Shown here: one piece after another, positions 43,411 through 64,000 of the stretch
How the letters are laid out: each line of letters starts with the position of its first letter
How positions within the stretch are numbered: position 1 is the stretch's first letter
From: Crambe crambe
Lineage: Eukaryota > Porifera > Demospongiae > Poecilosclerida > Crambeidae
Assembly: GCA_963924555.1 (NCBI GenBank)
Contig: OZ004587.1
Span: 6,712,075 to 6,776,074 of the forward strand
Direction: 5' to 3'
DNA: 64,000 bases
Made by a program: the position numbers and the translations under genes
Notes under the pieces: generated by a model
Databases searched by the model: none
What the model saw: only the letters and a program-made list of their open reading frames with translations
Told to the model about the DNA's origin: nothing

Positions 43411-45065
43411 TGGTCGGGTTCCAATGACCTCTGCTGCAGTAAGACAGACATGATGACTGATGTGCACATATCCTTCAAGGACTTGATAGCTGCACAAAAG
43501 ACAAACATGAAGGATGTCAGCATATTAATTTAAAGTCTATTTGCATTCACCTTGCCCCTTGATCATCACTATAACTGCTATTATTTTCTCAATTCTTAAT
43601 AGAATTTCTAGTTTAATGCATCAACAAAGAGCTGATTTCTGCTGGTGTTTGAAATTCAGTTAAGAATTGAGAAAGTAGTTATAGTGAATGATCAAGGCAA
43701 TATTATACTATTACCAGATATGTTTAAGTGTGCTTCGATTTGCTGACAGAGGTCTTCAAGAGCTAGCTTTCTGAGCATCTCCAATAATGACTTCCATGTT
43801 GGGTAGCATTGAGGAACACCCTGAGATACCCAGTGGTCCATCACAAGCCACAACAGTCTCCTTCGAGTATTATCTGAATTATGTGAGTCATCTTCTATAA
43901 GTTTGTCAGCATCAATCCCCACAATACTTGCAAATTCAGTGATGACTTTTTCAAGCGTTGATATGACTTGGATTCCCACATCTTCCAGTTTAAGGAGAGC
44001 AGCCTTGCTGAAAGGGCTGTCCAAGTGAAATGGTATCACTGAAAATTACATATCAAGTAAAAAAGAAAAAAAAAGAAGATTATATGGGAAAGAATAAGAC
44101 TTATAGCCACAGGGTGCATTATTACCCACAAGTATGACTGCATGCTTACTTCTAAGTGATGCCTTGTGTACACTCATTCTTGTCAGACCCACAGCAGCAG
44201 TTGCACGACATGTCCCCATAACTATCAGCTCTCCAGAAGGCAAGACCCATGCATTACAGAGATCACACACACAATATTCAGCAGGCATATCTGCTACATG
44301 TATCCAGCGCAGGCGATAAGGAGAATAGGCATAAATATACCCACAAAAACCATCCCATCCAACAGTTAGCATCTCCTGCTGAAATGATGCAAACATCCCT
44401 ACTCTTACACAAGTCTTTCTCCACAATTCATCTCGTTTCGACAGATCTCCAGCCCTAGACGGTACAGCACAAGCCATCAGTGATGATACTCGGCAATACA
44501 CATATTTGTCAGCAAAACCTCCTGACACGAACATGTTTTCATTATGGAGAGTGGAGATCAGAGTACTATGACTTGAAAAGGGCAGTTCATGCACCCTTGA
44601 CCACTGTCCATCTATCAAAATCTCCACTGCCCTACTGCCCTGTCCACCCACTACTACCAGACATTCTCCAATGCTGATGGCTGTGGGAAGGATTCGTTTA
44701 GTGGGCATCGGTGGGAGTGTTTGGTACCAGTCTCTTCCCTCTGTACTTAGCCACAGCTCATTAGTGACCTCTAGGTTGGAAGTCCCAGTCATTCCACCCA
44801 CTAGAACGAGTTGAGAGTTGTGTGTTGTGAGGCCATAACTATATGTAGGTGTGGTGTCTACAACTGTCCAGGAGGCTAAGTCGACAGAAGAGATGCACAG
44901 TTTTCCTTTCTGTCCACCATATTTCCTGGTGGTATCTTCATGTAAATTCCCCACATATATCTTCCCATTCAACAGTACAGATTGACATGATGGGGACACA
45001 GCTTCTTGAGGTAACGTAGAACATTCTTCCCAATGAAAAGTGGTCATAGGATGGAAGATATCCAT
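43305..45065 (-). CDS. Kelch-repeat protein with C-terminal death-like domain (3 exons)
   Basis: Exons 45065-44150, 44038-43715 and 43489-43305 join in phase (both joints phase 1), giving 474 residues. Residues ~10-300 contain kelch-type blades (for example LVLVGGMTGTSNLEVTNELW, LVVVGGQGSRAVEILIDGQW and MFVSGGF). Residues ~350-410 resemble a death-fold helix bundle: RRRLLWLVMDHWVSQG, then YPTWKSLLEMLRKLALEDLC and a closing helix. Kelch blades usually bind protein partners and death folds self-associate, so a scaffold or innate-signalling adaptor is plausible. The final residues PPAAHQTA derive from an 85 bp duplication read out of phase. The gene is divergent from the transporter at 45174 with a 108 bp gap. 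Confidence 0.75.
43533..43697. mobile_element. MITE of the TATTTGCATTCACC family, copy 2
   Basis: Left end AAGTCTATTTGCATTCACCT, then TTGCCCCTTGATCA; the right half mirrors TTCTCAATTCTTAA and ends TGATCAAGGCAA. The right terminus is shortened relative to 22868-23054. It lies in an intron of the kelch-death gene. Confidence 0.6.
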
Positions 45066-45173
45066 TGACTAGAGTAGTCTGGCGTAGCGGCGACCCTTAC
45101 CTACGAGTAGAATCTTTCAATAGGTAAGGATCGTTAACCACAACAACAACAACAACAACAACGAGCAAACAAA
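45066..45173. promoter_or_regulatory. 108 bp divergent promoter with 9 bp inverted repeat
   Basis: Between the kelch-death and MFSD9-like start codons. CCTTACCTA (about 45097-45105) and TAGGTAAGG (about 45119-45127) are inverted, followed by a (CAA)n run. Read on the minus strand, (TTG)n plus GGTAAGGGTCG resembles the tail of the LINE remnant near 2150-2175, so part of this promoter may be LINE 3' end sequence. Confidence 0.45.
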
Positions 45174-47346
45174 ATGGCAGACATCGAGAGCAGTGCGCTT
45201 TTAAGGAGAAAGTTAGGCCTAAAGAATACACCTCCAGAAGAAGGACTCTCTCAAGATGAAAACGCCAGGACTTTTCGCCGCCATCTGCAGTGTGCACCAG
45301 AGCTACTAGAGGAAGAAGAGGAGACCAGATGTTTGGGGCATGCCATAACTCTCACACCTATTGAAAGGCGGTGGATAACTATTGCTATTTATTTTATTGG
45401 ATTCATAGTGAGTGGATCCATGGAGATGGTAGATGTGTCTTTTAGCTTCCTTAAGGCAAAGCGTGGTAATTCTGAAGCTAACGGACTTCTGAGCTCAAAA
45501 TTGGGGGATATAATCACTAAATAGTCTTTAGAAATACAGCTCATAAGCACGAGGAGTTTTGAACTGTTCGGAATTACCCCACCGTTCGCCCACTTTACCT
45601 TACAATAACGAACAGTACTTAGAACTGGACTACATAATGTGCTCTGGGTGACTGGTCACTGTATATGCATGACAGTATGAAATGTTCTTTCCTGTAGGAT
45701 TTGTTTGGAGTGAGCATGATGATTCCTCTCCTACCAAAGCTTGCCTTCAACCTAGGAGCCAGTCGTACGCTCTCTGGATTCATAGGTAAAACTATACGAG
45801 TCCGGGAAAGAAAAGCATTCTTATATTGAAGACATCCACTGTATTAAAACTCACCCAACCTCTCCCTCCCATCATTTTCCATTAAATTAACTTTATTCAC
45901 CCCCCTCCTCCTCCTCAAAATAGGCTCACTCTATGGAGCAATGCAAGTGTTTTCAAGTCCTGTTGTGGTGAGTCTTTTTTTTTTTTTTTTTTTTTTTGTA
46001 TGTAATGATTAAATCTTTGTGACCAATGACAGGGTAGAATGAGTGATGTCTATAGACGAAAGAATGTGTTGTTACTGTCTTACTTTGTATCTTCTCTCGG
46101 CTACTTCTCCCTCAGTTTCTCTGGAGCTGTTTGGATGTTGGTTCTCTCCAGAGTACCAAGTGGTGAGTGGCGTTTTCAACAGCAGGAAATTAAAATAAAA
46201 GTTTTTTGCCTTGTTCTTCAATTTTTGTGGAATATTTACATCATGAAAATTTAGTGCCGTGATCAGCAGAACACTTCATAGGATTAAAATGAATTTAGGC
46301 ATCATGCTGAACAGTTAGATTCACATTTGAGTGTCATTGGTTTAATGAGACAAGGGTTAAGATGTCGTTGTCATTGTCGTTGTTGTTGTTGTTGTTATCA
46401 TCATCATGTAATCTTCTTCATTTTCTTCTTAGGTTTACTGAAGCATGGCTTATCCATCAGCAAGGCTTACCTGGTAGACACCTCAAGTGCCAGTGACAGA
46501 CCTTCAGTCCTTGGATACTTCAACGCATTCAGCAGCATGGGCTTCATATTTGGCCCCCTATTATCTGGCTATTTAGCTGACAGAGACCCTACACTCAAAC
46601 TAAGTCTATTGACTGGGTCAATAATCTACAGCAGTAATATTTTCATCATTCTTATTTTCCTACCATCACCAGGCAAAAATCAAGCTCACATAGGAAAAAA
46701 TGATGGAGCATTTTCTCTGTTACAAAGTATGAACTGGAATCACTTCTGTGAGAGTTTTAACATTTTCAAAAGCATTCATTGGAGACAGTTTCTTGACATT
46801 ATCACCATTCGATTCTTAGCAGTTTTTTCTGTCATGCTCTTCCGTTCGAATTTCCCGGTGTTTTTAGAAGAAAATTTCTCAATCAGCAACTTAAGGTTGG
46901 GGCAAATCATATCGTTTAATGGTATCACATCAGCGCTGGGGTCTGCTACCTGTGGGTACATATCGAAATACTACACCAGCTATTACAGATATCTCACTCA
47001 CTTCATAATCCTTCTCCTAATTGCGTTGATTTGTTTATCTGTTTCATCCAGTATCTCACAAATTCTGATATTCCTAGTTCTTCTTTCCCTCTCCACCTCG
47101 AATTTACGGATAGCTATGCTCAACCTTCTTCTCCACAAAGGGAGAGGAGACGAAAGAGGAGCAATCATTGGATTTTTGAACTCCCTGTCCTCAGTCTCGC
47201 GTATGCTGGCTCCAAGCGTGGCAGGATTGGTCCAGGAGTATGGGAGTCGTTACTGTGCATTCTTTGCTGCTGTGATGGCGTTGGTTGCTCTTGGAGGAGC
47301 TCTTCTCTGTCCTGTTGGAAAGAGACAAACAGGGAAAGAAAATTAA
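45174..47346 (+). CDS. MFSD9: MFSD9-like major facilitator transporter (5 exons)
   Basis: Exons 45174-45407, 45698-45785, 45924-45967, 46033-46162 and 46433-47346 join in phase and give 469 residues. A polar, acidic N-terminus of ~60 residues precedes about 12 hydrophobic helices. The first region IDLFGVSMMIPLLPKLAFNL is followed by GSLYGAMQVFSSPVV, then the MFS motif A (GRMSDVYRRKNVLL). SRVPSGLLKHGLSISKAYLV and LGYFNAFSSMGFIFGPLLSG are close to human MFSD9, as is AVMLFRSNFPVFLEENF later. The family consists of orphan solute carriers; substrate unknown. AATAAA occurs at 47487-47492. A MITE sits in intron 1. Confidence 0.88.
45465..45578. mobile_element. MITE of the GGTAATTCC family, copy 3
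   Basis: GGTAATTCTGAAGC at the left, GAACTGTTCGGAATTACC at the right, with ACTTCTGAGCTCA and GGATATAATCACTA inside. Located in MFSD9-like intron 1. Confidence 0.65.
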
Positions 47347-47575
47347 TATGACTGATCAGGTAGGTAGAATGTCAACGTCTCCTTTAGAAATGTCCCTTCA
47401 TTGATTATATATAAACTGGCGCGCGCGGCAGGTTCCAGAGTAATGACAATCAGTACCTAAATTATAGGGTAAAGGGTGTCCATCATAATAAACTCCTATC
47501 TCTACCCACGTGGTTATTTATCTAGAGTGCACGACCTCCACCATACTTAATTCATCAAGCAAGAAGCTGGAAATC

Positions 47576-48781
47576 ATGCAGAAGGAGAGCGAAGAAAAGG
47601 TAGACAGAGATCCAGCAGGAGAGGGAGTGGCTATAACTGGAGAGATTCTGACCATCTTTTCAGATCTGCAGAAAGTTTTCGACTCTGAGCATGACATAAG
47701 AGAAGTAAGAAGCTTGTCTGCACGACTAGAGTCGATATAAGGCTCTTTTATGCACCATCCCTCAGCCCTAGAATCTAACATTTCCCCTGAGTCAGAACAA
47801 ATACTCATTCTGATCCTATTTCTGGTTCTGTAATCCATAGCAACACTATTATGTGGAGCCTTTTTACGTGGACACCAGTAATAAGTGTCCTGATTGAGGA
47901 GCTATCCAGGGGCGAATCAATGCACATTTATATTATTGCTCCTGAATATTGGAACCCACATTAGGATGGGGTTCCACTGTAGTTTGGGTGCTACGTTGAG
48001 AGGTAACAATTTATATATGTCACGTGTTTTGTTTTTTGTTTTTTGCATCAGAAAATTCGTGTGGTAGTACGAGACCTTGAGCAGAAAGCAAGAGGGATCT
48101 ACACTACTATGCAAGTTGTACATCAGTGCCCCAGAGAACAAGGTAAATACAAACTATCATGGAATTATTCTATCTGTACACTATTCAGTATTCTATCTGT
48201 AAACCTTTTAGTATTCTATCTATAAACCATTCAGTATCCTATCTGTAAACCATTCAGTATTCTATTTGTAAACTGTTCAGTAATTCTATCTGTAAACCTT
48301 TCCAGTTTCAGATCTGTGTTCCAAACTGCGTCCAATGTTTGAGCCCTGTCAGGCAGACTTCAAGAACCTGGCAAGTATTCTTACCCCAGATGGATATTAC
48401 AAGTACGTGCTTAGCTGTTTAGTGAGCTCCACTTTGATTGGTCACTGGGATTCACTGTGTTTCCTTGTGCTTACATAGGTTCAATGATCATTGGAGATTT
48501 GTGATCCAGCGGCTGTCGTTCCTCGCTTCCTTTCTTGTCTACTTGGAGAGAGGGGAACTGGTCCCAAGACCTGAAGTGGCTGACCTCCTTGGAGTCCAAG
48601 CAGAGACAGACAGCGGCCTACACTTGGAACTGGACAACTATCTAATGGGAGTCCTTACAATGTGCAATGAACTGGTAAGGAGTTCTCCAGCAATATTCGG
48701 AATTCTAGCTATAGTCTTTATCAGAGGGCGAGAGACCTTTATCTGTGGTTCTTTTATAGTTATTAATATAGCCAGAGAGAG

Positions 48782-48837
<56 letters not shown>

Positions 48838-49319
48838 TTATCTTTTTATCTTTACGGGGGTATAGCTTTTATCAAAGGAGAGACCTAATATCTATGGACT
48901 TCATCAGAGGAGAGAGAGACCTTTATAAGTGGTTTTATATCATAGCTATAACCATTATATCAATGGAGAAAGACCTTTTAGTGGTTCTTTGTATATATTT
49001 CATGGCCGAATGCAATTGAATTTAAATACCTGCTATATTTTTTTCTATTGTAATAATGTAACTGCTCCTGTATTTCCTATAAGCTTTCTTCCCTGCATGC
49101 ATGCAGTCGAGACTAGCAGTGAACAGCGTGATTCTGGGGGACTACAAGCGACCCTTTGACATCTCCACCTTCATCTCAGATTTGACAGCAGGCTTCCGCC
49201 TTCTCAACCTCAAGAACGACAACCTTCGCAAAAAGTTTGACTCCCTCAAGTATGATGTCAAGAAAATCGAAGAGGTGGTATACGATATCTCAATCAGAGG
49301 TCTCAAACCTGAAGTGTGA
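47576..49319 (+). CDS. TSN: Translin (5 exons)
   Basis: Exons 47576-47704, 48052-48142, 48312-48402, 48479-48674 and 49107-49319 join in phase and give 239 residues (human 228). Matches include FNDHWRFVIQRLSFLASFLVYLE (given in part), SRLAVNSVILGDYKRPFDIS, TAGFRLLNLKNDNLRKKFDS and KYDVKKIEEVVYDLSIRG-type end (here DISIRGLKPEV). Translin is a helical RNA/DNA-binding protein that forms octamers with TRAX and acts as the C3PO nuclease activator. I start at the ATG at 47576; a GTG further upstream is in frame but not needed. The first ~20 residues are poorly conserved. The gene sits 230 bp behind the transporter and about 390 bp ahead of Smad, all on the plus strand. Confidence 0.95.
48168..48306 (+). 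repeat. ~22 bp minisatellite in a translin intron
   Basis: About six units of the type TATTCTATCTGTAAACCATT with small changes, ending next to the acceptor of exon 3. Confidence 0.88.
48781..48834 (+). repeat. (GA)n microsatellite in translin intron 4
   Basis: Purine strand is the sense strand here, opposite to most other genic CT tracts in the window. AGAGACCTTTAT-type words recur in the surrounding intron. Confidence 0.95.
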
Positions 49320-49712
49320 ACCTAGAACCTATCTATCATAGCTGCAATATGTATCTACGCTCAAAAAAGGCGAGCCTCGCGCGCTTATCAATAATAATTA
49401 AATATACTCTCGCACGCGCGTTCATACTCTCACACGCACACACGCGTTCATAATAAATAATTATTTTTAATTGCAATTGTACAGAGTGTATTGTGGTTGT
49501 GCTTATGTGAGAGTCAAAGCAAGCCCAGACTACACTGTTATTATAGCGTAGAGGGTACTGCTCCTTTGTCACCGATCATATTCCAGAAAGCAATCGCTGA
49601 ATTCTCTCTCTTGCAATAAATTTAGCTAGCTAGTTAGGAAGAATCAAGAAGAATCGCCTGTTAGCTCTTTGAGACCAGAGAGTGAAAATCGAAGTTCGGG
49701 GTCTGCTTGAAG
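49320..49712. other. Translin 3' end and Smad 5' flank
   Basis: AATAAA hexamers at 49452-49457 and 49615-49620 could end the translin transcript. The Smad start codon is only 93 bp after the second. GCGCG-rich words occur at about 49376-49444. Confidence 0.55.
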
Positions 49713-63085
<13,373 letters not shown>

Positions 63086-63363
63086 TAAGCAAGATTTTTT
63101 TTTTCTCTTCTTCTCTTTTAGTTCCAAGAGCTTATTAATCTCATTCTTCCCTAATCTGTTTGTTTGTTTTTTGTTTTGTTTTTTTGTTTACAAACTTAAT
63201 GCATAAGACAACCTTGTAATGGGTTGCTATAGTAACTATGGTGTGACTTACATCCTTGGACTGGACCTACGTACAAACATTATCCACATATCATTAATTG
63301 ATCATCACAGAACACAATTTATACCTTTATAATTAATTAAGCAGTTCCGTTTAGTTTAAATAT

Positions 63364-63399
<36 letters not shown>

Positions 63400-64000
63400 T
63401 CTCTCTGATCATGTGACTGTTATTATTTTTGTATCGTAAACCAATTCATTCTTATTAAACATTATGAATAGTAATTATTATTTAGTGCTTGATAGTCTAC
63501 TTTGCACTCTCGTCAGCATCAGAGACTTAAACCTCTGACCCCAGGTTACGGGACGAGGACCCCAGAGTGCGTGGTAACCCAAAAATTTTTTTGGAAAGCA
63601 AGAAATTGCTCGTAAAAAAAAAGGAAGCGAAAACATCTCTGATTTTAACTTCATTCAAGAAGTAACGCTTGGTGTTATGGTGTAGTTATGCAGAAGCAGT
63701 ATGACAAAAAAAACAAAACCGTTTGATTATAAACTCAAGCCTTCATCTCAAGATTGTTTGATTATAGATAAACTCAAGGCTGTCATCTTTATAGTAGAAT
63801 AACAAGAGTGGAGTGATGAGTGAAGTAGTCTGGCGTTAGGCTAGAAGTATGCCATGGTTTAGCTTGATTGGAATTATAATAGACATAGGACTAGGAATTA
63901 GGGTCCTGTAGGGAGGGGCTTCAATCTCCATAATGTCTCCCTTGAACGAGCCACTGGAATTGATACCAGATGAAAATTGCTGTAGTACTTGATAACATCA
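63086..64000. other. Smad 3' UTR and downstream region
   Basis: Contains a (TTG)n run at about 63363-63396 and ATTAAA at 63454-63459 as possible polyadenylation signal. The words AGTAGTCTGGCGT near 63826 also occur at about 45072 in the kelch-death/MFSD9 promoter. No further gene seen to the window end. Confidence 0.5.

Noticed and set aside
47510-47575. Upstream extension of translin from a GTG
   Set aside because: Non-ATG start without conservation; ATG at 47576 gives a normal-length protein.

Overview
This is a eukaryotic, AT-rich, intron-containing animal genome segment. The gene content (BMP-type R-Smad, translin, dymeclin, a kelch plus death-type protein, a GT92 glycosyltransferase) is metazoan. 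Small introns, tight gene spacing, frequent AGCT/GCATGC words and many CT microsatellites and small MITE-like repeats make a demosponge (Amphimedon-like) the best guess. The species assignment is inference.

Layout. 1-452: 5' part of a sigma-class glutathione S-transferase on the minus strand, running off the window. 0.65-2.8 kb: a decayed LRAT-domain fragment, a decayed non-LTR retrotransposon and one LRAT/PLAAT-like exon with a C-terminal membrane anchor. 2.8-11 kb: gene-poor repeat land with a tandem segmental duplication of about 1.5-2.2 kb whose copies serve as mutual empty-site controls for two MITE insertions. 11.5 kb: single-exon promethin/LDAF1-like gene, with a 70 bp stray copy at 10.0 kb. 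14.45-26.3 kb: 20-exon STRA6-like multi-membrane receptor gene (plus). 26.9-29.7 kb: ADP/ATP carrier (minus), whose promoter abuts the 3' end of dymeclin. 29.8-40.3 kb: 15-exon dymeclin gene (minus). Its 4.4 kb intron holds two same-strand, single-exon, tandemly duplicated genes for a secreted cysteine-rich protein, one intact and one with a one-base frameshift. 40.5-43.0 kb: a GT92 glycosyltransferase reading frame split by a 977 bp transposon with 34 bp perfect inverted repeats, a TTA target duplication and its own 197-codon reading frame. 43.3-45.07 kb: kelch plus death-like protein (minus), divergent from an MFSD9-like transporter (45.17-47.35 kb, plus), followed by translin (47.58-49.32 kb, plus) and a Smad1/5-type gene (49.71-63.09 kb, plus).

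Functional threads. The genes are mostly housekeeping or signalling and do not form an operon. Several promoters (GST, ADP/ATP carrier, dymeclin/GT92) carry NRF-1-like GCGCATGCGC-type sites, and one transposon in the Smad intron carries the same palindrome. The LRAT-like and STRA6-like genes belong to families linked to retinoids in vertebrates, but nothing here proves a retinoid role. Most noteworthy are the transposon that splits the GT92 frame, the Smad whose C-terminal SSxS is replaced by RSNT, the nested furin-site cysteine-rich gene pair, and a Smad-intron minisatellite that multiplies an exon/intron junction.

All exon models below were joined by hand from GT/AG sites, reading phase and family resemblance. 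No alignment or expression data were available.
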